From assembly GCA_902728285.1 (NCBI GenBank), contig CACVBU010000206.1, positions 1-64,000 of the forward strand: a stretch of DNA of 64,000 nucleotides. The letters are read 5' to 3'. This document shows positions 53,351 through 64,000 of the stretch, one piece after another. The position numbers and the translations under genes are program-made. The notes under the pieces were generated by a model. That model made no database searches and was not told where the DNA came from. It saw only the letters and a program-made list of their open reading frames with translations. Every line of letters starts with the position of its first letter. Position 1 is the stretch's first letter. The DNA comes from Clytia hemisphaerica (taxonomy: Eukaryota > Cnidaria > Hydrozoa > Leptothecata > Clytiidae).

Positions 53351-56300
53351 TCTCGTTTATTTTATTGACTCTATTGATTTTAAAATATGAAAAAACATAG
53401 TAACATACTAGGTGCAGGGGGGTTCAAGGTCATGCCTAGAGTTTTTGGCTGAGTCCTTTGAGAAGCTCATATACCCTAAAACTGACTATCTGCAGATAAA
53501 AGTGTGAAATTAGATAGTGTTCTTAAACTAGCAAGTAGCTGTCGCTGAGAATGCCCCGCAAGCGCATTAATAATCGAGAATGAACGTTTGAAGGCCGCAT
53601 TCCACCAGATTGTTTTATTGGAGCGCCATCCAATAAGCGCACAGCTAGAAATTTCTATTCTATTCCTTTGAAACTATTGTGAGCAGCACAATATCGAAAA
53701 TATTTTTACACAAGAGAAAAAACACCAAAATTAAATGTTTTTCTTCACTCTGATTGGCTGACAAAAAGGAAACGAGGTGTACAGCTTAGCGCACACAGTG
53801 AAATATCTTGATATCCCTTGTTTACTTTGTAGGAACTAATTACCGAAATGTATACGGCTGTCTACCAAGAGTTATTGATCTGATTCTTATAAACTAGATG
53901 CTTATAAGAACAATAAGCATGCTCATATTATGCACTGTCACTTGTTTACTTTGTGAGAGCTAATTACCGAAAGATATATCTGTTGATCAAGAGTATTGAT
54001 CTGATTCTTAGGGGATTCTTATAAATTAGATGCTTATATTATAAGAAAAATAAATATGCTCATATTATGCGCCGTCCCTTGCTGTTTACTTTGTAAGAAC
54101 TAAAACGTAAAAATCAATACAAGTCGGAACAAAATAGATAAAACGATAGGTGCGCGCGAGCATTTTTTAACCGCGGCGGCCCGCTCAGAATCGAAAGAAA
54201 CAACATCATGAACATAAACATGAATATTTTTCTACGGTGAACAAGCCCACTACGTGAAGCAACAAAAGCCCCTACGGGGCAATAACTTTTGGAAATTATT
54301 AGAATGGAAGTAATTACTTATGCTAATAACTATCATAAACTAATTGTGAGCTAATCACACAATGGGTTTTACGTCTTTTTTTTTTTCATTTTCCATTAGG
54401 AAAGTAAATTACACCATGAGCATATAAACGACTGGACGTCTATCTTCCATTGTGTCTTTGAAACGACCTTCGTTGCCGCCTGTATTTCAAAATTGGTATA
54501 AAAAATCCGACAATATTCCATCAATTTCATTTCTTGGAATTACTTAAGTAAAATGATTGATAGAGCTTGAACATTAATTGTAATTCACAAAAGAATTATT
54601 CTAAATTTTTTCATAAGTTCACAACATATCTTATCAACATTTTTTAACGCAGAAACGCAGAATTTCGAATGCGTGTTTACTTTTGAATCACTTTTGTCAC
54701 TCAAATAATTTTTTTTATGGCAGGAAAAAAAGATATGCAGTGAGCACAAAAATACTTCAGATGGTGATAAAAGCATGAAATTTGGCACAGATGATCCTTA
54801 GAGGGTCTAAAACTTCAAACAGTAACACCAAATTTTCCTACCTGGCCACCTGTAAACCTCAAAATCCAAGTTTTAGTATTCCGTAAAATTTATAGAGTTT
54901 TTAATTAAATTTGAACATCAGAATCAGAACGAGCAATGAATTTCGATATGAATTCATGCATGAAACACCAAATTTGGTCAATTTGTTCGAAAATTACGAG
55001 GTTTTTAAGTTTTGCCTGGAAAAGCTTGTGATGACGTCATCACAAACTTTCAACCTTCATAACTTTTGATAGGAAGATTTTCAAGGCATGTTTTATACCT
55101 CAATTTTCATCAGCTTTTGATGCTCTTACCGCTGAAACCATCAGATTTTGAAAATTTTCAAAAAAATAAATTTTTGCCCAGCCACCTGATGACGTCATCT
55201 GGCAGGTGGCCAGGGAGGAAAATTTAGTGTTACTGTTTAAAATTAAGTTTTAGTCTCTCTAAGGATCATCTGTGCCAAATTTCATGCTTTTATCACCATC
55301 TGAAATATTCTTACTTTCTTATGTGCTAACAGACCTCACTAATGCCAAAGTTGAGGGCTCATATCATAAGAACATCATAATTCGAATCCCATACTCTCTA
55401 AAACTATTCCATACTTTGGAGTCCAAATTTAAAAAAATTAGTCGGAATTTCAACAAGTTGACAATGATTTTTCCTCTGTTATCTTTGTCATGATATAGAT
55501 AAAAGACTTGAGAAGAGTAGAACAACAGAGACTTTTGTCGAAGTTTTGACGTTGTTAGCGAAGTATTCCCATGAGGTATACCATCAAAATTTATTGATAA
55601 ATTTATTGATGGTTAAGAGAAACAGCAAATACAAATTATTTCCACACTGTTTCAATTGAATGAATTAAACTCCGAATCAATTGAAAGCAATCAAACGAAA
55701 TCAATAATTGCCATTCAATTGTTGAACGCTATTGAATCGTAATCGAATATTACCCAGGATTTATCGTTTGATTGCTCCAATTATGTTTGATTGTATTCGA
55801 TTGTGTTTGATTACATAATTTGATTTAAACACAAAAGGCTAAGCAAAAAATAGGCAAAAAGCACACAGATATGTCTACATGGTATTATCAGTTCTTGACG
55901 GAATAAACACTGTGAAAAACGGCACAGACAAAATATGTACATGAATATAAACTAGGAAAAAACAAAATGATTACAGGAGCGCAGACAGTTAGTGAAAGTA
56001 AAATGCATAAAATCAAATCAAAGTTCAAATAATTCATAATTAAATTCATAATTCAAATTCAAATAATTCAAAGTTCATAATAACGACTTTCTTTTTATTA
56101 TGGAAACCAAACGAGTGAGAACAAGTCATATTAACTAAACGTCAGACCTCCGTGGTTGTGACGTAGTTTACAAAATTGTTAAGATAAAATGACATACTTT
56201 TTAACAACTTTTTTCTACGTCATTTTTTTGAAGCCTCTTCGTAGGAGAATGTGTCTTTCTATAAGGAATTTTATAACACTTCATGGCAGATTAAAAAGAC

Positions 56301-57535
56301 TATTGGAAAACGAAAGCTTCTTCGTTTTTGATTTTCGCATTTATGGGGAAAAATGAAATTTTCAAAAGATGCTTTACCTTATTACATAAGCATAAGTATG
56401 GAAGTATTTAACGACCTTGAATTAACACGCAAAAAATTGACACAAATTGTATTGCTTTTTTCAAGGACACCACGGCTAGTTTTAATTAAAGGGCTTTTTT
56501 AAATTACAGTAACACAAAATTTCTTAATTCCTGTTGAAAATTACACGTCTCCTAATATTCATGTAATAAGGTATTCGATATGAGGATTCTTATTTCTGTG
56601 AAATCGCGATTCCCCATGGTTGCGAAATAGTGACTATGGGTAATTCCTTTGTTCTTTTGCTATTTTCTTTTGTTCTATGTCATGTAAAGACGCTTCACAA
56701 ATTGAAGTACTTCCACTAACTGACAGAACAGTAAATAGTGACACAATACAAACAATATACAAAATCAACAAGCCAGCTAATGGCAAATACAAAGCATAGA
56801 ACGTAAATGAAATGGTTCATGTAAAGAAAATCTACAGTAAGAAAAAATATCAGAATAATATGTGACCTAAGCATTAAATAAAATTGGACTTACAGTAGGA
56901 GAGCTTCCACCAAGATGCTGGGAAGGGAGGCAAAGCAAAAAACAGCAATCTGCACTGAAAAACAACTGAAGAACTGAAAAATGCCCATGTGGAAAACCTG
57001 AGGCCTTAAAAGGGGCATGTGAGGCTAAATCAAGTCCGGATTATGACCAAAACAAACCAGTTGAATCTAAACCTTGATAAAAAAACATATATCAGACACT
57101 AATTCAATTGCATCTTGTCTCGTGCAGCACTAAAGCGCTCACTCCAATTCTCCAATGGTATATTGGCGGCCACCCAAGCTACATACTCTAAAGCTCTAGA
57201 AGAGTGGGCTAATTCAATGACACTCAAACTTATCGAACATTATTGTAATTAAACTAAGGGGCCGTCGACAAACGATTTTCCTTTTTTTTAACGGCTTCTG
57301 GCCGTAAGGGATGGGAGGGGGTCACTGCAATGCCGTTAAAAAAGTTAAAAAAAGGAGAGTCTCATTTACAAATTTCATCAGTCCAAAAAGTAGAAATATG
57401 TGAAGAAAGGCTAAAACCAAAGCAACCACACGACATTCACCTTATTCCCGGTCACCAATTAATGCTTCGACGAGAAAAATGACTGGTCACGTGACGAAAA
57501 AAAGGAATGTCGTTTGTCGACAATTGCAAACGCAA
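53351..57535. other. Intergenic DNA upstream of the SPA17-like gene
   Basis: It presumably contains that gene's promoter, but no element could be assigned. From 53818 to about 54100 three partial copies of a 120-140 bp unit (CTTGTTTACTTTGTAGGAAC, ATTGATCTGATTCTTA) lie in tandem. AATCAATTG/AATCGAA-type words fill 55600-55830. The rest is AT-rich with no supported exon. Confidence 0.4.
54748..55315. repeat. Inverted-repeat element with about 105-115 bp arms
   Basis: The left arm (54748-54853) has CAGATGGTGATAAAAGCATG, TTTGGCACAGATGATCC and ACAGTAACACCAAATTTTCC. The right arm (55201-55315) carries the same blocks reversed (GGATCATCTGTGCCAAA, CATGCTTTTATCACCATCTG). GATGACGTCATC occurs twice in the central region. 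No transposase. Confidence 0.75.
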
Positions 57536-57537
57536 TT

Positions 57538-58187
57538 GAATATTACCCAGGAATTGGCCGTTCGATTGAGATTTGATTGCTTTCATCAATTGCTTTCATC
57601 AACAGTATCGCAAATATTCTATTACCTTCAATTACATTTGATTGGTTCGACCGCAATTTTCGTTCAAACTTGCTTGATTGACATCGTCTGTTTGTAGCTT
57701 TTTCTCCGCAGCAGAACAAAAAAACATAAACAAAACAAATACAGTTCTGTAACACTGATGAATTAATTTGAAACTGCAATACACTTTTTGCATGAACACA
57801 ACAACGTACGAAATGATGAAAAGAAAATGGCAACTGACAATTCTTAAAGAACCCAGAAATTTATCTGCCTGTCCCAGCAGATATCGGCCGTATGTATTTA
57901 AAACACCCGCTGCACGTGAACAGAACAACCTTACGATGATAATTATTAATTCAAATTATTTCATACCAAAATCAAATCAACTTCAAAATATAGTGATTTG
58001 CAACCCTGTCCAGACTGCCAGATTCGTTCACAGACAAAGCTAAAAAAAGGAACTTGACCAGACGATCTTAATCGAACGGAATCGACGATCGAACCAATCG
58101 AACCAAATCAAACGCAATCGACCGATTGAAATTCAATTGTCGAACGCAATCGAATCTCAATCAAACGTCAAAATTCTGGGTAATATT
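57538..58187. repeat. AATATTACCCAG inverted-repeat element
   Basis: The left end AATATTACCCAGGAATTGG then TTCGATTGAGATTTGATTGC is matched, reading inward from the right, by AATATTACCCAGAATTTTG then TTTGATTGAGATTCGATTGC. A similar end occurs at about 55750. No coding capacity. Confidence 0.65.
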
Positions 58188-58425
58188 AGGTGCCGTGGTA
58201 TAGTGGTAGTCGACCTTGGCTTCTGTGCAGGAGGCCAGGGTACGATTCCCACTCACGACAGTTCACTTGGCAAGTGAACATTCCTTCGCCCGGGTCAACC
58301 CATGCCATGTGAGGGGAATTGGGTAGTCAGTTCAAGGTGCTGACGGTACGCTCATTACTAAGCGTCTATAGTTGCGAGAATGCCTCTAAAGCCTCCTGCA
58401 ACTCAACCAAATAGAAATAGATTTC
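58188..58425 (+). repeat. tRNA-like SINE of a second family
   Basis: The head TGCCGTGGTATAGTGGTAG and the B-box-like GGTACGATTCCC, followed by CACGACA, pair at six of seven positions as a tRNA-like acceptor stem. The non-tRNA body (GTTCACTTGGCAAGTGAAC hairpin, GTGAGGGGAATTGGGTAGTC) follows. Because of the long body and imperfect stem I do not call a functional tRNA gene. Confidence 0.55.
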
Positions 58426-58715
58426 GAACGTCGATTCCGTTCGATTGAGATCGTCTGGCTTTATTCTTGCAGCTTCCCAACATCCAAGCTCTCAAACATC
58501 ACAAGCCGAATGAAATTACTTTCGATTTACCGTAGAAATTATGCGACGAACAATCCGGGGGTTAATGAATCGACGATCGAACGCAATCAAACACAATCGA
58601 ACATCAATCGAACGCAATCGAACATCAATCAAATGCAATGAAATATCATTGAATCTAATCTGAAAATTGCGGTAATATTCGATTGAGATTCCATTACATT
58701 CGACAATCGAATTTC

Positions 58716-58987
58716 ACGACCCTGCTGGTGCACCCGACAGTCGGGTGCTGTTGTCGGGTGTTCGAAGTTAGAAATTTAAACAACTGACAGTCGGGTGCAC
58801 TTTGTCGCGTGCTACATCTTGGGTGCTTTTAAAACAGCACCCGACATGTAACAATGTAACAAAGTTAGGAGCTTTAGCACCTGACTGTCGGATGCGCTAT
58901 TGTCGGGTGCTTTTGCAAATTTAGAAATTTCAGCACACGACAAAACACCCGACAGCACCCGACTGTCAGGTGCACCGGCAGGGTCGT
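58716..58987. repeat. GACCCTGC-family miniature element, second copy
   Basis: The left end ACGACCCTGCTGGTGCACC and the right end read inward AACGACCCTGCCGGTGCACC are inverted. The interior is built of CACCCGAC/GTCGGGTG words, paralleling the CACCGGAC words of 38791-39133. No clear 8-bp target duplication is visible here. It interrupts a CGATTGAGAT-rich repeat. Confidence 0.7.
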
Positions 58988-59502
58988 TTGAGATCGTCTG
59001 GACTTGTGAGCTTGCTTGACCGTAAGTTGTTGTATATTTTGCCCTATCTACCCCCTCCCCTTGGCTGCCCTTCAAGCAGATGTTTGTAATCTTCTAAAAT
59101 TAAGGAAATTGTTGGCAGCTAAATAAGAATGCTAAAATAGTAAATAATAGAGATACTTCCCAAAAGAAATCAGAAACCTTTTCCAGCAAAACTGGATATC
59201 TCCATCTTTATTCATGTAAACAAAATTTAGTAAAAATGGTAACCAAGGACTATCGAGTTATTTTTGCCCGGTAAGTAGAATATCCGGGTTCCGGAGTCAC
59301 GGAGTACCCCAAGCCCCCAAGCGTGCATCTCCGAGTAGATCCTAGCTACTTCAAGTCCTACAGCAGATTCTGTAGACTACTCCTCGGCTCTTGAATGAAG
59401 GGAAAACCAAGGGAAAACTGCATGTATTGGTACATTTCCCCCTGTAAATTGAAAAGAAAATCGAATGGCTGCCTCCGGAAAATAGCATGCAACAGATGCG
59501 AA

Positions 59503-59841
59503 CCCGGGGGGGGGGGGTCTAGTACCAGGGTTAGGGCATAAGATGGGTTACGGGGATGCTCCGCTGGTCAGGGTACCTTCTTTAACTTTAATTTAACCTC
59601 CACGAGTCTCAGGTAGGATCGCAAAAACACCAAAATAGAAAAATCAGTCCCTCGTAGGGCTCGTAGGGTCCCTATTTTTGGAAAAATTTGGGGAAAAGTA
59701 GAAAATTTGAGAAAATTTTGGAATTTCAGTCCCATTCAGGGTCACTTTTTTCGCAAGCTTCGAGTCCCACGTAGGGTCCATTTTTTGAACCTCAGCGGAG
59801 CAGCCCCGTCGGTCGACAAGGGTAGTACCCCCCCCCCCGGG
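59503..59841. repeat. Poly-G-ended miniature element, copy 4
   Basis: CCC, a 12-G run and TCTAGTACCAGG open it; GTAGTAC, a C-run and GGG close it. The interior has CAGTCCCNNGTAGGGTC-type repeats. Its 339 bp is close to copy 1's 335 bp. Confidence 0.7.
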
Positions 59842-60138
59842 AATGCAAATCATATGAAATAGACTATAGCCTCTCGTCTCAGCACTAATCTCATCATGAC
59901 AGATCTTCCATTCTGCGCATACCACACTCTGCTCTAAAGGGATCGGATATGGCGAATGGGAATCTCTTACGGATTATTGGCCTTTAGAGTGCATACGTGT
60001 CAGCCTAGAGTAATCAGAATCTGCTCGGAGATTACCTCGAAAAAAGCGGCGGAAAAGAAACAAGGAAATTTTACCGACCAATAATTTCATCACAGCGAAA
60101 GATGCACCCATCCAGATTAGATTAAATAGCTTAGCTCT

Positions 60139-60358
60139 AGTTTAGACGGCCCACTTTTTGCCCTGCCTATTCTAATTGTGAATTAAAGTTGGCATAAAGT
60201 GGGCTGTCTAAAGTCAATGCATAGCCCTCTTTTGACGTCAATGCAATGTCTTCTTTCAACCTTTTCCAAGCGAAGATTTTAACTGCCAACTTTGTGCCCA
60301 CTTTCTGCCTACTCTAACAATTAGAATAGGCAGGGCAGAAAGTCGGCCGTCTAAACTA
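60139..60358. repeat. AGTTTAGACGGCC inverted-repeat element, about 220 bp
   Basis: The left end AGTTTAGACGGCCCACTTTT, then CCCTGCCTATTCTAATTGT, is matched inverted by ACAATTAGAATAGGCAGGG and CGGCCGTCTAAACT. The arms are about 45 bp with few mismatches. The interior repeats AAAGTGGGC and CAATGCA. Confidence 0.75.
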
Positions 60359-61582
60359 AAGCTTATTTCCACTGCACTTACTTATCAGGGTGGGTTTTAG
60401 AGATAGAAAAAATTGAATTTCTGCGGTTAACGGGGCTCAAATTTCTTCTGACAGGTTCCAAAAATGTTTTTGTTTTAGGGTCCACATCTCATCGTCGAAC
60501 ATTTGTCTGACTGGGTCCAATTTTTGCTAAAATTTATGGTCGTTAGAAGTTCATGGCCAAAGTTTTGTCCCTGGTGGACAAAATACCCTACAATTTCAGC
60601 CCAAATGGGAATTGACTTTGATTTCATTCTCATTCGAAACTCAACATAAAAAATTAGCACTTCAAAACCATTTCACTGGATATTTTAAGCCGGAAACAAT
60701 AGAATTTCTATCCCCATAAAAACTTTTATCCCCTTCCCCCTGTGGGAAAAATTCCCACCACCAATGCTGTGAGAAAGGAGTGAACAGGCTGACCGCTGAC
60801 TAGATTCGAAAACCCCCTTTGAAGTTTTAGAAAAATCCATCACAAGGTACACATGGAGTTCTTTTTATTTGATTCTCTTGTCATTATTTTGAAATTTGAA
60901 ATATAAATGTCAGTATTTCACAAATCTAGTATTGTAAAGGAATCGTTCACTCATTAATTTCGGGATGAATTACGTCGCCTTTGTAACTGCCATAGTCAGC
61001 ACAAATAAAAAAGTGAATTTTGCGGCCAAAACGTCATATTTCGAAGAAGTCTAACTATATTGTGACGACATAACATGGTTTACACGGAAAGCCGGAATAT
61101 AATTCTTGGTACTGTTTTTACTTTTCTCTGTTTCCTACAGTAGTGGCAATAAACGTGTCATAACAAGTCTCAAATATTTCACTATTACATTTTTATCAGT
61201 GATCATGTCAGCAGATATTTTGAAAGATGTTGACAAATATGTATACTTTATATTACAAAATCAATTCATAGAATTACTCTTTTATCATGACATGTCACAT
61301 ATTGGCATGTGCTTTAAAAACGGACAGCATCCTGAAGCAATTTCATTCTTGTCGAGGATCCATAATGCAAACTGGTGGTATGGATAGCAGCATATATGAT
61401 TTGAATAGAAGATGTACAAAATCAAGATCGAGAGTTAAAGGAGATTTTGTTTCAAAGACTTTGAAACTATTATAGGCTAAGGAAGTCCATTAGTCCGTAG
61501 AGCAGGGGAGGCCCCCAAGAAGTAGTTTCATTCATTGAGAGTTTCTGTTGAAAATATTTCAAGAAAATATTGTTGGCTCATA

Positions 61583-61821
61583 GTATAAGGCCCCCCAAGC
61601 CGTTTGCGTGATGTCGTGATAGGGTCTTATTTCTAGCGTGATTACGTGATGATTTGATGACTTTTTCTTCGTGATTGCGTGATCAGAGGCCAAAACATGA
61701 TCGGAATTTAAAAGATTTGTGAGCCGTGATGCGTGATTTGGACTTTTTTCAAAGAGATGTGTGATTACCCAATTATTTTGCGTGATATCGTGATCTGAGT
61801 TACCGCTTGGGGAGCCTCTAT
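61583..61821. repeat. CATCACGC-family miniature element (inverted interior)
   Basis: The ends are inverted: TATAAGGCCCCCCAAGCCG and, read inward from the right, TATAGAGGCTCCCCAAGCGG. The interior is GCGTGATNNCGTGATGA-type words, the complement of CATCACGC. It belongs with 44481-44743 and 47956-48073. Confidence 0.7.
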
Positions 61822-62278
61822 AAGGATACTATGGCTGGCTAAAAAGGGGGTTATTAGTCCACCAAGCAAAAGGGGGTCTCCTCAAGAAGGGGTTTTGTGT
61901 ACAACCAAGACAAATCTGGGATATACACACAGTACTTCATTTTTTCCCTAATTTCAATCATATCTATCGTATTAGCCAAGATTAAAAATCAGCTATCGAA
62001 ATTACGAACAAAGTTGGGATTATAATAACCGGTTTCGTCTGAATTTCTGTGAACTGTCTGCGTACATTCGGACGCGGAGAGGGTCGATTCTACTCCCCAC
62101 GATCAACCGTGAATTGTTAAACGGGAACAGTGGGCCTTGGGTCTCACGTAACGGTCGTTTTTGAATCGAATGCCTCCCTGGGTTTAACTCCCATCGTTTA
62201 TTTGGTGCTATATATCATTGTCATATTTTTCTCAGATTTGAAATTGTCAGAAGCAAGAAATTAAAACATCCAAACAAA

Positions 62279-62687
62279 ATGGCGAAATCAATCACACTAC
62301 GCAACAAAGAAGAAGTTTTAAAATTCATCGTAAACCATCGTGTTAATATTTACGCTGTAACAGCACTACTCATTCATATTTTTCTCATCATTACCGTACT
62401 GGCAAGTAACCAATGGGTCCTTGGCAGTACCTCATACAGACAAAAAACACCTACTTATTCATTTGGTTTGTTTAAAAATTGTGCACTCGATAGGATAACT
62501 GGTTCGGAAATAGTTTGTGCTTCGTATGATTCAACCTCTTGGCTTGATGGTGTTAAAGCGCTACTTATCATACCTCTTTTACTTTTATTCTTGATGACCC
62601 CGGTTATATTCATTGGATATTTGGGAGAAAACGGAGATGAACAAGTCAATGCTTGTAAAATAGCCCATGGGACATCTTTTATAGCAG
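62279..62687 (+). CDS. Claudin/PMP22/EMP-like four-span protein, first exon (partial)
   Basis: The first coding exon (136 codons plus 1 nt) ends at a GTAAGG donor at 62688. The start MAKSITLRNKEEVLK follows an in-frame-free upstream region. A first hydrophobic segment (about 24-42, IYAVTALLIHIFLIITVLA) leads to an extracellular loop with the family signature Trp46...GLFKNC (63-68)...Cys80 (a GLW-C-C variant with Phe for Trp). A second hydrophobic segment follows (about 93-113, ALLIIPLLLLFLMTPVIFIG). Claudin-superfamily members form septate or tight junctions or act as accessory membrane subunits; which subfamily is unclear. No convincing second exon was found before 64000. Confidence 0.7.
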
Positions 62688-64000
62688 GTAAGGTTTTTTT
62701 TTATTGAAATCATCCTCAAACCGTTTGTTTACGACGTATCCCAAGCTTCAAATGTTTTTTACACGTCGACCAACTCTTTTGCGTGTATCCAAGGTTTTTG
62801 ACGTTTGTTCACACCTCCATCAGAGTTGAGAAGCTAATGCTGGGCATAGGCGGTTTTAGACCACGTCGAATTTATCAGGGGAAGAGATTTGTAAAAGTAA
62901 TCTCATTGTCTGCGTTGCACTCCATCGCGTGTTTCCGACGTACTTGCTCTATTGTCTTAAATCCGCCAGTGCTGTGAACTATGTTAGGCATTGAGTTTGA
63001 AGCCCCAAAGCGGCTAGATAGGAATCTTCAACTTCTCTCAAGCAAGAAAAAGTGAAGACTTAATTTTTACCCCGCACTTAAAAGTTTTATGTGAAGACGT
63101 ATACGTGGCTTCATTTTCCCATCCAGGAGTTTCAGATCTAGCTCCTTTGGGGCTTGAAATCAATGCTCTTAGGTCCCTAATAAAGAATAGGTAAAGGAAT
63201 GAAGAGGTAGAAAAAAAGTTCCAAAATCTAATAAACTAATAAAGGTTACATAGAGATTTGAATATCAGATTGCGTACCTATGAGAGTTCAAGGGTAAGTG
63301 CCTTATATGATAAACAAGTCTTTCTGCTAATGCCATTTTCTCTGATTTCTATATTCAATTATGTGTGAAAAGAAGTTGTTAGTCACAAACTATAGAGTCA
63401 CAATATTTTAGAGCAAGTAACAAACATGAATACATACATGAAATCAAGTAACAAGTAACAAACATGTATACTGAAATATTTCCCTTAAGATGCTCGTGTT
63501 ACAAGTTAAATACTGTATGTCGTCATTTCTTTCGACATATAGCGTCATGTCTTTCGACATATAGGATGTTCTCATTATTACAAGCCTTATAAGAAAATAT
63601 TTGAAATTTTACAGATTTCTGATAGACCCTCTCAGTGAGTAATTTCGGTCATATCTTAACACAGTCGAAACAACATGGAGTTTACTTATTTGAGAAATAT
63701 ACTTTGATATTATTTAATATTCCCACACTAAAAAGATTTTCCATCCCCATTAGCATTCAGCTTCTTCATTTTATCTCCGGTAACGAAAATCTCACACGGT
63801 AAATGAGACAGGGATGTCTTTCTCAACTGACCTGCAACGTTTTTTTGACGTACATATAGAGTTTTACGTATTTAGAGGTAGTAGATAAACGTCATTCAGA
63901 CGTTGTGTTCACCGCAGTAGCCAGGTTAACAGTACGGCACAGTTCCCAAATCTTTTTGCATTTAAATTTACGAAAATACAGGTATCGGTTTTCGTCTAGC
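62688..64000. other. Probable first intron of the claudin-like gene
   Basis: No exon encoding a third membrane segment is recognisable. Possible acceptors near 63125 (ATCCAG) and 63614 (TTTTACAG) lead to soluble or immediately stopped frames. AT-rich with minor local repeats (TTTCGACATATAG twice at 63530-63565). Confidence 0.4.

Larger units (their letters stand above)
58988..62278. other. Intergenic DNA upstream of the claudin-like gene
   Basis: Apart from the elements listed separately no gene is supported. The short frames at 61106-61475 have no recognisable family. At 62040-62110 GAGGGTCGATTCTACTCCCC resembles a decayed tRNA-like B-box, possibly a SINE remnant. Confidence 0.35.

Noticed and set aside
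58190..58262. Functional tRNA gene
   Set aside because: It has A/B-box-like words and a near-complete acceptor stem, but an acceptor mismatch, an unclear anticodon stem and a long SINE body follow; treated as a tRNA-derived SINE.

Overview
This is animal (metazoan) nuclear DNA: AT-rich, intron-rich and dense in transposable elements. Five animal gene families are readable across GT/AG introns: Na+/K+-ATPase alpha, Mediator subunit MED4, selenoprotein S, a SPA17-like sperm protein, and the first exon of a claudin/PMP22-type four-span protein. A sixth, intronless gene is unidentified. Introns of roughly 0.2-3 kb, tRNA-derived SINEs, a CR1/L2-like LINE, a probable Helitron and many short inverted-repeat DNA elements suggest an invertebrate. 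I cannot name the species.

Layout. 1-4.6 kb: a 1181-bp fold-back DNA transposon with an 11-bp target duplication, then repeat-bearing intergenic DNA. 4.6-15.8 kb (+): complete 14-exon Na+/K+-ATPase alpha gene, 1002 aa. 15.8-19.1 kb: intergenic, with a 33-bp minisatellite. 19.1-25.9 kb (-): MED4 in at least 8 exons; next to one acceptor the exon edge has been amplified into a satellite-like array. 26.4-27.8 kb (-): intronless 457-aa unknown protein. 27.8-43 kb: a transposon-rich desert with nested elements, a tandem duplication and rearranged LINE pieces. 43.4-46.6 kb (+): complete 7-exon selenoprotein S with an in-frame UGA as penultimate codon. 46.6-50.5 kb: small elements and a degenerate minisatellite. 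50.5-53.4 kb (-): 3-exon SPA17-like gene (RIIa domain plus two IQ motifs). 53.4-62.3 kb: repeats. 62.3-62.7 kb (+): first exon of the claudin-like gene, which runs out of sight.

The genes are unrelated housekeeping or cell-biology genes (ion pump, transcription coactivator, ER-associated degradation factor, sperm/cilium anchoring protein, membrane protein), each with its own structure and no operon logic. The strongest observations are the Sec-encoding micro-exon of SELENOS, a charged residue pair in the sodium pump at the two positions that set cardiac-glycoside sensitivity, the MED4 acceptor array, and a dispersed-repeat copy at 19.4 kb that preserves the empty target sites of two different insertions found at 37-39 kb. 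All splice models were assembled by eye from splice consensus, reading phase and family conservation; no transcript evidence was available.
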